Positions 1-11,688 of a DNA stretch of 64,000 nt are shown piece by piece; position 1 is the first letter of the stretch, and every line of letters begins with the position of its first letter. The notes beneath the pieces are model-generated. The model searched no databases and was not told the DNA's origin. It saw only the letters and a list, made by a program, of their open reading frames with translations. The DNA is from Hypoxylon rubiginosum (taxonomy: Eukaryota; Ascomycota; Sordariomycetes; Xylariales; Hypoxylaceae), in the NCBI GenBank assembly GCA_902806565.1, contig CADCXA010000006.1, forward strand, positions 1,116,001 through 1,180,000, in the 5' to 3' direction. A program made the translations under genes and the position numbers.

Positions 1-1030
1 CTAGTACCGCCGTCTGGGAGAGCATAGACCGTGGCTTCGTTATTGATGCTGTTATAAACCAGTCGACCGAATCGAATAAGGCGATCCGCAAACCAGATTG
101 CACCAATAATGACGGTCGCATATAATCCCTGGTCGGGATTGAAGCTAGGACGGTGCAGACCCAAAGTTACAACAATGACTATGAACAGGGCTACATGTAT
201 GATGTAGAAGAGTTCATAGTTGAAGCGCTTTAGAATCATACCAGCTAGAACTGAGAAGAGCAGAGCAAATCCAAGGACAATACCGGCCGTAACGACATCT
301 TCTTGGAGGATGTAGACACGATCGTTGTTGAGGAAGTAGTCCGTGTAGATGGAGGCATGCAGGATAGTGAACAACATCGTGGTGTATCCGGCAATTTGAT
401 GTAGGACATTGAGTCGCTCATAGGAATAGGTAGTCAGGAATGCCAAAGGGGTATTTTTCAGGGCGAGGAAAACAACCAGGGCCATGTTTCCAGTCGCCAT
501 CCTAGAATTACATATGTTAATACAAGAACCGGCCGGAAGCGGTGTCATGAGAACTCACCAGCCGAACCGGGCGGCAAAGTTAGTAATTTGGGTATAATCA
601 TCCTGGTAGAAATCGTAGAAGCTGAAAAGGATATTGAGAGCGACGTAGACGGTGACGACAACGGCATGTCCAACGGAGGTGAAGCCAGGCAGAGATCGTA
701 TGAATATTTTCCGAAAAACTCTGAAGCAAACTATTAGATTATGAATGTATTCATCTCCAACGGTGGTCGGACTCACCTCGTGGTAGCAATAAAAGGTCGT
801 AAGATAGGGTTGCGCGCACGGGTCCAGCCCAGTCGGACAAACACAAAACGAATCCAGAAGGAAAGAATGAAGACACCAATGAGGGCACTCAGCGAGGCGG
901 CATAGTATATCAACATTTCGACGTTGACTTCTTGCCGTGCTTCTAGGTATGCCTCAAAGGCCTCAGCGGCGGCCTCAGCGGCGGCCGCTGCCGCTTCGGA
1001 TGCTTCAGGACTCATGGAACTCGACGACAT
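1..1030 (-). CDS. Ferric reductase-like transmembrane protein (FRE family), 5' part, runs off the left edge
   Basis: Three exons are visible on the minus strand: 1030-777, 720-559 and 501 to beyond position 1. Introns have donors GTGAGT and acceptors CAG and TAG, and the phases agree. The visible protein starts MSSSSMSPEASEA, has an Ala/Glu-rich lead, and then several hydrophobic helices. Exon 3 carries two His pairs, each separated by 13 residues (in VLHQIAGYTT...ILHASIY and YIIHVALF...LGLHRP). This bis-heme pattern defines the ferric reductase-like transmembrane domain. The family moves electrons from cytosolic NAD(P)H through FAD and two hemes to extracellular ferric or cupric ions at the plasma membrane. 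The FAD and NAD-binding domains would lie left of the window. A NADPH-oxidase-like relative is possible, but the short N-terminus fits FRE better. The start is the first in-frame ATG before the splice-consistent exon. Confidence 0.85.
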
Positions 1031-2520
1031 GATGGACTGCTGAGATGATCGTACTTCGTTGCAGCTACCAGTAAGTGAGACCTGTCAGAAGCCGGAGACG
1101 AAATAAATATATGCTTCTAATACAGCCTTATGATGAGCTGAGCTATCGGTAGCGAAGGCTATGACGGACGTCAGGACGCGTCTCTGCCAAGGAAGGGCGC
1201 CTTTGTTATATGCTGAGAGGTCGGAACCGAGGGGGGTAATGTCACGTATATCGACTTGAAAGGATGAGGCGGATTAGCAACTAATCTGCCGTGGGGGTAG
1301 ACGTAAGCTTGTCAGTTATAAGTAGTACAATCCTGATGGCTTGCTCAGAGGTAAATGAACGGGCGCAGCTGTGATTATATCATAAGTCTTCTCCTCCTTC
1401 AGTCTATACTAAGAAGTTTCCGAAATCGTGCAACTGCGAGTCCGTGACGCCGGGGCTCTCGTATGATATAGTTACAAACCATACTTGGATGAAATCCTAT
1501 ACCCAAAGGGGAAGTATTAGATACGGCGCGGGGCCATTTCGTCTCATCTGCCTCGAGAGGAGAGTTGTGGTTGATACTACATGCATGTCAACCATATCGG
1601 ACAAGGCAGGTGAATTATTGGAAGTTGTGAGGCATGTCACAAGCGTCTTAGCTCGCTAGAATTCCGAGTGAGTTACATTTTGGAGTTATCGAGAGTAGAT
1701 GAAGAGAGTATGGCACTAGGTCTATAGATAGGCTCGGAGGCAGGGCAGCAAGCCAGCAAGCTAGCAAGCCACTCACGAGACATGGTAGGCTGTAGCAAGG
1801 TTCCGACGTAGACAATGTCGACATGGGAGATAGAGAGTGAGGTTTCGCTTAAGCAGCCAAGGTAACATGGCTTCGAAGGCGGCTTGCATGTTGAGGCCCG
1901 AGGAGACGGAGCTGTAAGCCAGACTGTTGAAAGACAAGTACTCCTTCGGGAAAGAAGAGAATAGAGTCAAGGAAAACTCGACGTTCTGGATCCTGGATGG
2001 TAAGGTGTCTGGTTAAACGAGTGTTGAAGGGTGAACGTAACAAAGCCCAAGACTCTCGGTGCCGGACAAGGGGTCGAGGTAGGGATCAGGTAAGGGTCCT
2101 AACAGGGTAGGGGTTGGTAAGCCGTGATTGGCCCGTACCAACTAATAATCCGGCCCGTATGGTTAATCGAATTACCTAAGGCATCGAGGGGTACCATTGC
2201 TAGGTACCGGGTAGTTCTGCATTCCGTAGCGGACTGTCGCAATTCGTCCCTTTCCTTGATTTCTTTCCTCATTTTCCTACCTTCTATTTTCTTCCCCTGC
2301 TGCCCTGCAACCCTAACGATAACCTTGTCCGTCGTCCTAAACCAGCGACGGTCGGAAGTTCAGATCAATATGGATAAAACGCTCGGTTTATCCAAACCCT
2401 GTCGACCTTGTCAACCCTCCCCGGACGATGCACAACCGTTGACCAGTTTATATCCCGATTGGGACATTTCATAGGCCATTCCCTTGGCTCTCGTTCCTAG
2501 TGGGGATTTTCCGTGTAGAC

Positions 2521-2548
2521 ATCCCATCTCATCCCATCCCATCCCATC
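2521..2548. repeat. Short tandem repeat, (ATCCC)n-like
   Basis: Pentamer-type tandem run of ATCCC with one variant unit. Intergenic. Confidence 0.7.
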
Positions 2549-2763
2549 GATGCCTTAACTCGTCTGCTCGTTCATTCAACTTCAAACAGTCCGACGGAGC
2601 ATAGTGATCTGATCTGATCTTGCTGTTGTTGAGCGCACAGGATTCCGTCGAATCTCGTGGCCGGCCAACAATAGGACCAGCACGTCGGATGCCAAGCTGT
2701 AGATCATCGCATTACGACTTTTGCGCGTGGTAAAAAAATGCACTTTCGTCCTTACTCCTCACC

Positions 2764-2791
2764 CAGTCTGCCAGTCTGCCAGTCTGCCAGT
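2764..2791. repeat. 8-bp tandem repeat, CCAGTCTG
   Basis: Three and a half copies of the unit CCAGTCTG, intergenic. Confidence 0.8.
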
Positions 2792-5520
2792 GCAATAGGA
2801 ACTCCTTACATTCAGAGAATCCGCGAATACGGCTAGAGATCGTCAATCACGGCTTGAACTTGAACTATTTGTGATACGGCTTTGCTCTAGCTCGTCTCGT
2901 GGCCGGAACTGTCTACCAACGCCAGGTCAGAGTGAGAAGTCATCCTGGACACCTTGGTGTACGTAATCGTCCTCACCGCAGTCAATCGCAGCTCTTGGCC
3001 TCCACGTGTCGTCTTCAAATACCAGGTATCTGGGGCTTTTTTTGGCGTTCTTGGAATAACTTGGACTTCTTTTTTCTCAAGCCAAATGCGCCCTGACGTA
3101 CAATCCGTTGCCCTTGCATATTTAGAAATTCATGATGATTTGTAAGACCTGTTGGGAATGCGTCAGCAACTTGTCAGCTCACGCGAAAGCCACGTTCATC
3201 CCACAATCTCCTACGGTATCCCACAATCTTTTCGACCTGCGTTTTTAGAACAAGCCAATGAACCGTTTACTCAGCCTCCCCGGCCGCGGCTAAAATATCC
3301 CGAGTCCAGGCCACCGAAGACCTTATCACAAGCTTTTTGCTACCTCGTCCGGTTCTCTACGCTACTGGCCAGAGAAGCGCCTTTCTCCTAATGCAACACG
3401 ACATAGTAGATGGCCCCGCGACGATCAGTCGGAACTGAAGATAATATGTAATGACTGAAGCTTAACTCTCCCCTTGGCTGCAGCTACGCCCTATGCTACA
3501 CCTCTATGATCCCTAAACAGCAGCTAGAGGTATAGCAATCCCTAATCGTAGCCATCGCGTGCTCGTTACTCCCACGCAATAGATCTGATAATGACCCCTG
3601 CTCGGCACTGGTTTAGGCAGCTCGCAGCAAATGCAACGATTACTGGACTCTATACCATCCGACAGGCCCCATAGCATTCATTGGAAAGACGAAGATGATG
3701 GTATAATTTTCCTAATCAATCTCGACACTGAAGGCAGGGACACAGAACTACGCGGAGGCCTCAATCAGCAGCTAGTCGTATGACACCATGCTTTGTCAAC
3801 CATCCTTTTACTTTGTCATGCTCCTTTTAGCAGGAGAAGCTGCTTACCTTCCAATTCGACTTAGTCCGTGGCCGATAACATATATGCTTGCTGGGTACAT
3901 GGGGGGAGAAAATCCTACGGGGGCATCGCCGTGAGGCTCGTTGTGCCATGAGGATGGACATCTGCAGCGCGCCCTATCTTGATTCTAACCATTAGATGCC
4001 GGGCTATTCGATGATCTAGACCTGAGTCACACAGGGTTCCCTAGGAGGCAGTTATATAAGCAACGTGTGGTTCGCCGAAGCTATTCTAGCTGAGAATTTT
4101 ATACATAAAACTTGCTCAGCTGGTTGTAATCCTTTTACGAAGTACGAAGTAGGCCTGCTATCTACCAATGGCCAAGACCGTTCAAATGTTATCTTCACCT
4201 TATCTCACCATGTAGGATTTGTTGAATGGCCAGGTACCCAACAATACATTGGGAGTCGAAGCAATACGACGGCGCTGCAGACTTGACAATGTATAGGCTA
4301 ACCAAATTCACGGAACTTGAGACCATGGCATTTATCAGTCTTTTACCTTGGACATATTGGTGTTCGGTGAGACGCTAATCTATATTGGTTCACCTAGGTC
4401 TTCCAATCAATCTGCCGTTGCAGATTGGCTCACCTTACCCGATCCTCGACGATCATTACTTGCCTACGAGAAAGCTTAGCAGACTTCTCAGCTTCAATAT
4501 AGTTGCTTGTCCGTTCGTCATTATAACCGTCAGCCTGTTCAGCTGGTATGAAAGCAAAGCACGACGCCAAGTTTTCTTCGGCGTACACCAATGTCTATTT
4601 ATCCTCACTGCAACGTTGTCGGCTGAGCGAGTACTGTTGGTACTCGTAATTTATTTCCCAATAATTACTTAATGTACTCCAACAGCCGGCAGGTCGCATT
4701 GATAACCTACCCTCGCAGACTACCATTGCAATGTATTTTGCCGGACATAAAAACCTGGGGAAACCATGGAGATGAGAATGTCCCATATTGGTGCTTATTT
4801 CCCCGGATTCGTCTCATCTTTACCTATTTCAGCCTTCCCCAGACGGTTTCTTTTTGGCAGCTTTCAATTCTTCGGCATTTGCAATAATAACCGGCATGCC
4901 TGCAACATTCAAGCCTCTCGATAATTCCTTGGCCTCCCCAAAGTCCCGGTCGTTTTGATTGCCTAGCATCAGGCTCCTTCGTGGTTATGCAACATTTAAA
5001 TAAGCAATTGGACGTCCTCAGGAGGAAGAAATAAGAAGATATTGAGACGACGACGTGACGACGCGACGCGGCATAGAGGTGAATTCGGCTGTCTATAGCT
5101 GAGGGTGCCGACATTAGATGAGCGGAGACATCGCCTAAAAGCAGCCTTGACAGCGCTGTTGATTTGCACCTAATTCGGTTTGCAAAGAGCCTGCACATCG
5201 TTAATCTTCAGCACTAGATTGTGCTTATGCCTTATGAATATACCCTACTACAATAATCTAGTCTCGAAATAACACATTCTGATTATCTTTCCTCCTCTGT
5301 ATTAATCATTATTTCAAATTATCCTAAACCTAGCATAGCTCAAGATGCTGGTCCGTCAGTGATGGCTGCTTGGTGGATCGCAGCAGGTTTATTAGCGAAT
5401 CAGAGCGCAAGCGAGTCTCGGAGAGCTGACGCGTTACTCGCAAGCTCCTCAATTGAAGCAAACTCGACTCAGAGCATGGTCACTATTTGCGAAAGCGAGC
5501 CGTACGTCTAACATCAACAT

Positions 5521-6466
5521 GGACAAAAGTAGCAGACCCAACCTATCTAATGCCAGATCTTCACCCGCGGCCGCGCCATGTAGTTACTGTACTGCGATCG
5601 TCCCGGTCTCCGGACCGCAGCAAAGTGAACGACACTGGCGATATTTAGGCATACCGGATATGAGCGCATAGATATACTAGGTACCCAGAATTCCCGGATC
5701 TTCAGGCCTCTGCCGGGACTGGCTGCCATATTTACCAGCTACTACATCGATGCCTGTCTCTCCAAAGCATAGAGCAGGGAACTGCGCCCAAAGTTGAACT
5801 GCAAGGCTCGTCTCTTCATCCCACCTGGGACCAGCGTCTCAAGCGGAGCATCTTTTCAGTTCCAGCAGTGAAGATGGCTTATACCATTAACTACCACAAG
5901 AAGGACGACACAGCTGAGAAGCGTAAAAACCAGCATCTGGTAGCATATCATTATGAAACCCTCGAAGATAGATATCGTAGATTCCTCATAATCAGCTCCG
6001 AGTGGAATACCCGCGGGTGGACAATGCAGGAGCGCAGCCTTTCGACACGATCGATCCACTTCTACCGAAACAGGATATTCTTCGAGTGTCAGGGCTGCCT
6101 GAGGTCCGAGGATAACGATCCTGCGCAGGAAGCTGGTCTGATCAACGATCCACTCTGGCCACGGAACACGGCGACGTCGTTCGACGAGCTTTACGAACAC
6201 CAGGGAAGCTATTTCCGGCCATGTATCGCGCCCACAATCTGACGGTCGCCACCGACAAGCTCCCCGCGATCCAGAGTGTGGCCGCAGAGATGGCGACAGT
6301 GTCCAAGTGCGAATACATACCCTATGCTGGGATGTGGTGTAATAACCTTCGTAAAGAACTCTCCTGGTTTGCCTCCTTATTCGGCACTGCGACTCGGCCT
6401 CTTCACTGGTTCAGCATTCTACAAGACACCCGCATCATAAAACGGGTTTGCGTAAGCACAAGTTGA
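5521..6466 (+). pseudogene. Degenerate HET (heterokaryon incompatibility) domain gene
   Basis: Pieces of a HET protein lie in order but in different frames. A possible start (MDKSSRPNLSNA, CSYCTAI) is in one frame to about 5660. Then a second frame, 5664-6242, has PEFPDLQASAGTGCHIYQL, which resembles the usual pre-HET segment ending in a GCxxC/Y-type motif, and NTRGWTMQERSLSTRSIHF, the hallmark RGWTxQE block. Then a third frame, to 6466, has RAHNLTVATDKLPAIQSVA and EYIPYAGMWCNNL, matching the NLT..DKLPA.. and YxAGLW blocks. The first part of the HET domain (ALSYxWG and the 'WIDxLCIxQ' region) is absent between about 5870 and 5990, so there is an internal deletion as well as frameshifts. HET proteins trigger cell death after fusion of genetically different hyphae and often decay. 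An unusually spliced gene is less likely because the core is missing. Confidence 0.7.
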
Positions 6467-6744
6467 AGTCGATAATTTCATAAGTTATCAAGGTATTTCT
6501 ATTTCTTGCTTTTAAAAACATCTAGGAAGTCTCTCTTAGTGTAAAAGTCACTAACAAGTTGCCATTTACCTATGCAAACTTAGATAAACGCCTTGCTACC
6601 TAAACACGAAACATGTTGAAGGGAATATCGTATCACATCGTAGTCAGCGTGGTCGGCGTGACCGTCTTGTAAGACCGCCTAACTATCCTTACCAGAAGCG
6701 CGGCCTGGTGAATCAGTCCTCCCCTAATTTTTTTTTTCGGAGGC
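6467..6744. other. Intergenic between HET relic and repeat-rich gene
   Basis: AT-rich; holds the 3' flank of the minus-strand gene that ends at 6745. No gene seen. Confidence 0.5.
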
Positions 6745-8970
6745 TTATTTACCTGAACCAGATGGAGCACCTCCACCGGGCAGAGCAAATAAACTGGGTG
6801 GCCCGGCTTTACTGGGACCCGTCTTAGTGAGACCGGGTTGGCCACCGGTAGTGATACTCGCATCCTTCCCACCCTTCTTACCCTTCTTACCGGCTTGGGC
6901 GGCGGCGGCCTCAGCGGCGGCGGCCTCAGCAGCAGCAGCCTCAGCGGCGGCAGCGGCAGCCTTAGCAGCAGCGTCCTTAGCGGCAGCGTCCTTAGAGGCA
7001 GCGTCCTTAGCGGCAGCGTCCTTAGAGGCAGCGTCCTTAGCGGCAGCGTCCTTAGCGGCAGCGTCCTTAGCGGCAGCGTCCTTAGCGGCAGCGTCCTTAG
7101 CGGCAGCGTCCTTAGCGGCATCAGTATGAGAGTCGGGGGCCGGTCCGCCAGGGGCTGGTTCGCCAGGGGCTGGTCCGCCAGGGGCTGGTCCGCCAGGGGC
7201 TGGTCCGCCAGGGGCTGGTCCGCCGCCTGGGGCTGGTCCACCTGGTGCGCCTGGTGCGCCTGGTCCACCTGGTGCGCCTGGTCCACCTGGTCCACCTGGT
7301 CCGCCGGGGGGTGGTCCGGGGGGAGCTGGCCCGGCGCCGGGCTGACGGGGCTGACGGGGTCTTTGAGGTCTCGGCCTGGGCAGGTTCATGAGATTCAGGT
7401 ACTGCTGGCGGGCCTGCAAAAGTTCCTCCCGGATATCCGGGGCGCATCTTTCGGAGACCCGGAGTAGCACGGCGTTCGCGCCGAGGACGTTGTCGATGAG
7501 GTCGCGGCGCTGCAGACGGTACATCTGGGTCTCCGCGTCGGTCCGCCGCTCGAGCTCCTCCTCGTTGAAGAGGCCGTACTGTATCCGCGCCTCGCGCTGG
7601 ATCTCCGAGTTGGGCCGCGCGTTGTCGAGCCGCCGCTGGAGGGTTAGGTTCCGCATCCTCTCCGTTTCTATCTGTATGTGGAGCGCGTCGATCTCGACGG
7701 ATGCCCTCGTGGCGGACAGGCGAAGCGTGAGGTCGTCCTCCGGGACTTGTTGCAATCTTTCCATGATTAGGTCGATCGCTTGCTCGGCTTCGACGTTGTC
7801 CTGGAAACCGAAGGCCCTGTAGAGGTCATCAATGCGTCTTTGTATGTTATTTGTCTCTCTCCTGGTCCGTTCAACTACGTCCCAAAATTCCCTACGGGTT
7901 TGTTCAAACTCAGCCCTCTCCCGTTGTAGCGCCTCACTTGCCCTCCTGTCGGCATCTGCCTTGTCGGCATCTGCCTTCTTGCCGGCATCTGCCTTCTTGC
8001 CGGCATCTGCCTTCTTGCCGGCATCTGCTTTCTTGCCAGCGTCTGCTTTCTTGCCGGCGTCTGCTTTTTTGTCAGCACCTTTTTTCTGTTTTTCCAACGC
8101 GCTCAGTCGCTTGGCAACGTAAGCAATGGTACCTTCATGCTCTGCGACGAGGCGGTTGAACATTTCGATCGGAACCGTGGTCTGGCCGACAAGCTGAACC
8201 TTGGCGGCCTCGAGCCAACCTCCGCTACGAATTCGTTGTATCTTGGCCGTGATTCTTTCACGCTCCTCGTCTGTCACTGGCCGAGCCGTCTCTGCCTCCA
8301 AATCTCTGATGGTACCTTCAGCTTCGGCCTCAGCAGAGCTCTCTAACCCACCTTTTCCGAATTGAAGTTCGCCTTCTTGCTCCTTTCTTTCTCTACGCCG
8401 TGTGATAAAGTCGTTAAGCGTGGGGTCGAAACCGGGCTCGGGCATAAAAAAGCCGGGATTATTTGAAGTACTTTCCACGCCCGCAGAGCCTCCTTCACCG
8501 CCCGCAGAGCCTTCTCCACCGCCCGCAGAGCCTTCTCCACCAGTTGAAGCATCCTCCCCAGAACCTTCATTAGAACCGTTCCCAGGCGAGTTACCAGAAC
8601 CCTCTCCTTCTCCAGAGCCTTCTCCGGGACCGTTTTCGGAGCCTTCTCCAGAGCCTCCTTCCTCGCCCTTATTATCTGAAGGTTTCGGAGGAGAGCTGTT
8701 GAACTCAGAGCCGCCACCCTCTATACCGTCATCGCTTGCAGGTTCGTCAGGGCGGTCGACTCCCTTACCCTTATCAACTTCGGGAGGGGAGGTATTGGGA
8801 GGGCTCAGGAGAACGGTTTCATTCCCTACGTCGTCACCGACAGGAGACTGTTCCTGCTGATCACCTCCCCCTCCGGGGGTTGAAGAACTGTCATCCTTAA
8901 GAAAATGGCCGAGGCCGAAAGCTTTGAGTTCCGCTTCGAGTTCGTCCTCATTCATCTCGTTGTCAGACAT
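6745..8970 (-). CDS. Repeat-built low-complexity protein of unknown function (741 aa)
   Basis: A single uninterrupted frame of 742 codons starts at ATG 8970 (MSDNEMNEDELEAELKAFG). Order of regions: acidic N-terminus (1-60); Gly/Ser/Glu-rich stretch with GSGEG and EGSAGG units (about 85-165); a charged segment with NDFITRRRERKEQEG (about 185); helical part leading into KKADAG repeats (about 298-342); long charged helical or coiled-coil region (345-510); Pro/Arg-rich PRPRPQRPRQPRQP (about 520-545); collagen-like PGGPGGPGAPG (547-612); KDAAA repeats (617-670); Ala-rich tail. I recognise no catalytic domain, signal peptide or membrane segment. The helical regions without repeats look like real protein. 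Long antisense open frames across the repeats are by-products of the repeat composition. Probably lineage-specific; function unknown. Confidence 0.7.
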   Translation of the reverse strand: MSDNEMNEDELEAELKAFGLGHFLKDDSSSTPGGGGDQQEQSPVGDDVGNETVLLSPPNTSPPEVDKGKGVDRPDEPASDDGIEGGGSEFNSSPPKPSDNKGEEGGSGEGSENGPGEGSGEGEGSGNSPGNGSNEGSGEDASTGGEGSAGGGEGSAGGEGGSAGVESTSNNPGFFMPEPGFDPTLNDFITRRRERKEQEGELQFGKGGLESSAEAEAEGTIRDLEAETARPVTDEERERITAKIQRIRSGGWLEAAKVQLVGQTTVPIEMFNRLVAEHEGTIAYVAKRLSALEKQKKGADKKADAGKKADAGKKADAGKKADAGKKADAGKKADADKADADRRASEALQRERAEFEQTRREFWDVVERTRRETNNIQRRIDDLYRAFGFQDNVEAEQAIDLIMERLQQVPEDDLTLRLSATRASVEIDALHIQIETERMRNLTLQRRLDNARPNSEIQREARIQYGLFNEEELERRTDAETQMYRLQRRDLIDNVLGANAVLLRVSERCAPDIREELLQARQQYLNLMNLPRPRPQRPRQPRQPGAGPAPPGPPPGGPGGPGGPGAPGGPGAPGAPGGPAPGGGPAPGGPAPGGPAPGGPAPGEPAPGGPAPDSHTDAAKDAAAKDAAAKDAAAKDAAAKDAAAKDAASKDAAAKDAASKDAAAKDAAAKAAAAAAEAAAAEAAAAEAAAAQAGKKGKKGGKDASITTGGQPGLTKTGPSKAGPPSLFALPGGGAPSGSGK
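6955..7120 (-). repeat. 15-bp coding tandem repeats (KDAAA/KDAAS)
   Basis: About ten copies of a 15-bp unit (GCGGCAGCGTCCTTA on the plus strand, with GAGGCAGC variants) encode KDAAA or KDAAS. The nucleotide identity between units suggests recent expansion. Confidence 0.9.
7140..7310 (-). repeat. Coding tandem repeats GGPAP and collagen-like GAP/GPP
   Basis: Two adjacent arrays: 15-bp units (plus strand GCCAGGGGCTGGTCC) encoding GGPAP, then 9-bp units encoding PGGPGAPGG-type triplets. Confidence 0.85.
7945..8075 (-). repeat. 18-bp coding tandem repeats (KKADAG)
   Basis: About six copies of the unit CTTCTTGCCGGCATCTGC (plus strand), encoding KKADAG. The last copies degrade to KADAD. Confidence 0.9.
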
Positions 8971-11622
8971 GGCGAATTATTTATTTGTCCCCAGATAGGC
9001 TGATATGAAGTGAATTTCGTGAATTTCGCTCTTGCTAAATAATTACTCCAGAAGATTATGAAATACAATGCCAGTGACCAATTGTCTTAAAGAAGCTCAT
9101 GCCAAATCCTAGCTTCCAAGTCTCTACACTTATACAAGGACATGAAGCCCCATGGTTTGTGTTCCATTGTAATTGTTTACCATGCTGAAACTTGCACATA
9201 ACAATTAAGTTTATGGGATGAAAGCCTCGGGGTTGTGTTGTGTTTTCCAATCAAACGCTATGTGTAAGCCCGTAGAAGATGTGACAGGTCAAGAAACTTC
9301 CATCTATAAGATTGTATTAAAACTGTGCTATTATTGGGACAAGGGAATAAGAAACAAAGATACTGTCTCAACTCCTGAAGGAAGACAAGTAAATTATAGA
9401 AGAAATGGACAAAGAAAATATTCACTGTTAAGCAGTACCACGAAGTTCTACACTGCCTACCTAGTATTCTATCCTTCGACGCGGTTTCATGCCACTAGAA
9501 AATCATGAATTCACCTTCCACTTTCAACTACAGGCTACGTGTCAGTATGAGTATGTTCTGGAATCAACTCTAAATAAATAAAATGACCTCTTATGAACAT
9601 CTTTTATAAAGCTGAATCTTTCGAATAAAGGAAGAGAAAAAGCACGAGAAAAGCACGACAGAACATATATATAGAGAACTCGGCGGTCATCATTATCAAT
9701 TTGTTATTTGTTATATAGTACCTACCCAGGCGCTAAGGATAACCAATTTCTACTACGCAATCCGCCAAGCCACGTAGTTACCATCGATATAAACACTATA
9801 GCTTAGTGTTTACTTGAATACAATAAAACGTGAGATTTGTTAGGTCGTCTCTTACCTTGATAAGAGGATGACTTAAGTACCTTAGGTACCTAGGTACCAG
9901 TGATATTAAACGATAACCTCCATCGTAAATCTAATTTCTTTTAGTTGAAAATAAATTTTGCGTCCATTCCATATTGATATAAAATATCAATATCACTGGA
10001 TTTCAAGTTCTTAAAATTTGGGAGCGCGTGCTTGTGCTAAACACGACATAAAAAAGGGGTCCACTCAGGGGCTACGGGACTTGAGAAGTGGTACGCAGGC
10101 AATGCGAAATCGCTCAACAAACCTGTTAATACCATAAGGCTGCATCATACGCTATGACTACCTAGATAGTCCTCTATTTCTCGATATTTTTTCAGGTAAC
10201 ACGTCAACATGTTCCCATACACACCGCTCTCGATCACGAAACTCCCTTTGGCACGCCTTGAAGATGATTGGCGCCGCTAGTCACGCAAGGGATGACCAGT
10301 ACCCCCCCCCTTCTCTTCCCTCACCCCTCAGGTCCTTAGCAATCATAACAAAGGCTTACTTACAGTTGGGCACAATTGGAAGGCACATGCATATCCGTCC
10401 ACGAGTCGTCCTTGACTGTGGGTCATCTTCGTTTTTGTCTTCGTACCCAATGAGAAGCTGGAATTACCTTATACACGCTGGCAGAAGCCTTCGCTCAGCC
10501 TAGCTCGACGCATCTCAGCCAAAGCCGTCAGGGTTCTCGGTCGGCAGGGCATCATGCCTAAGCGCTTCGCTAGCACACTACTCCCCCGGATGAGCAGATA
10601 TCCAATCTCGACGGGACCTGCTCAACCGTCACTAGGCGCAACGCCCATCCTAGATATGTATCTGATCGCCGGTACAAATGCCCGGTCACATATGTCTGGT
10701 ATCGTTTCCTGGCGGGACTTCATATCCTCGTTACTCAAGTATAAGCGCTCTGTGTATGTATGCTTATTAACGGGCACATGAAGGGAAGCCAATGGAAATT
10801 TGTAATGTAACTTTAAGTGACACAAGAACGACTGATTTATTATTGTGCATTTGAATTATCCTATGTAGTGCTAGTCAACTCGCATACACAGGATCAATGA
10901 ATACAGGGGCAGGATGGCGAGACTCGGTAGCATACCTCCGAGTAGAAGGCGGAGCAATAGTATGGAAAGGTAGAGCGAGCCTTCAACGCCCTGAAGTCTT
11001 CACCAAGTTTTGCTTTTCCCTTTCCGCTTCGCCTTAGTGATAGTTTAGTCCCCTCTGGTCTGTACACATGTCGTGTGTAACGTGATCCTTTGTTCTTTCA
11101 GACTCATGATGGCCTATCATAACGAGTGCCCGGCACCCATAGGACCTAGCAAAGCACGTCCGGCACATATGGCCAACCCCCCCTAGGGCATTAGCGCTTG
11201 CCCGGCACAGAGGGAATCTAATGTACGCAATAAGCGCCCTTGGGGAGCTGAAAATGTGATGCCCCAGGCGATACCTGCTGTGCATTCTCCCTACCATAGC
11301 TGGTAGAACTGCCGGCCACTTAATTTTGGTCTGCTATCCACGGCTCGTTAAGCATCTTGGAGGCATTCCACGTCCTTTAGGCAAACTTCTAGGAAAGAGG
11401 GCAAATAGTCTAGTAGATAACATAGTAGTAATAATTCAAGTGTAATTCGATTGAGAGTCTAAGGTATTTGATAGCGTGATTGCAAACCCACAACGCCGAA
11501 CTACCTACATAGAGGTGACAATTTTACACGATATTTAACCCTTCCCAAACAACAGTGATCAACCTGATATATCCTGTCCTAGCAACAAGCATGATAAACA
11601 CAAACGACACCCAACCACTCAA
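8971..11622. other. Intergenic, AT-rich in places, no supportable gene
   Basis: About 2.65 kb. Its most notable sequence is the overlapping palindrome TAGGTACCTAGGTACC near 9883. A 96-codon open frame at 9218-9508 has no recognisable domain and lies in AT-rich sequence. The promoter of the repeat-rich gene should be at 8971-9500. Confidence 0.5.
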
Positions 11623-11688
11623 CCAAATTCTCCTGGCCATCCTAATGAATAAATCGCGTTATTCATTAGGATGGCCAGGAGAATTTGG
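11623..11688. repeat. Perfect 30-bp inverted repeat with 6-nt loop
   Basis: The left arm 11623-11652 is exactly the reverse complement of the right arm 11659-11688; the spacer is ATCGCG. It starts CCAAATTCTCC and ends GGAGAATTTGG. It lies about 150 bp beyond the stop codon of the RTA1-like gene. RNA from either strand would fold into one 30-bp stem. It could be a small-RNA precursor, a folded 3' UTR element, or the trace of a small palindromic insertion. No target-site duplication is obvious. Confidence 0.95.

Larger units (their letters stand above)
1031..5520. other. Intergenic, no supportable gene
   Basis: About 4.5 kb upstream of the ferric reductase start. Open frames on both strands are short, have no recognisable domain and do not join through plausible introns. 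Two short tandem repeats lie here (2521-2548 and 2764-2791). A 95-codon open frame at 4385-4672 is hydrophobic in its second half but matches nothing I recognise. The ferric reductase promoter presumably occupies the first kilobase. Confidence 0.5.

Noticed and set aside
2124..2474. Plus-strand 116-codon frame
   Set aside because: Mixed composition with no domain or splice-consistent extension.
4385..4672. Plus-strand 95-codon hydrophobic frame
   Set aside because: Hydrophobic stretches are common in pyrimidine-rich DNA; no family or flanking exons found.
6827..7467. Plus-strand frames (100 and 209 codons) in the repeat gene
   Set aside because: Products of the repeat units read on the other strand (ASLAAASLAA-, RGWSARGWSA-type).
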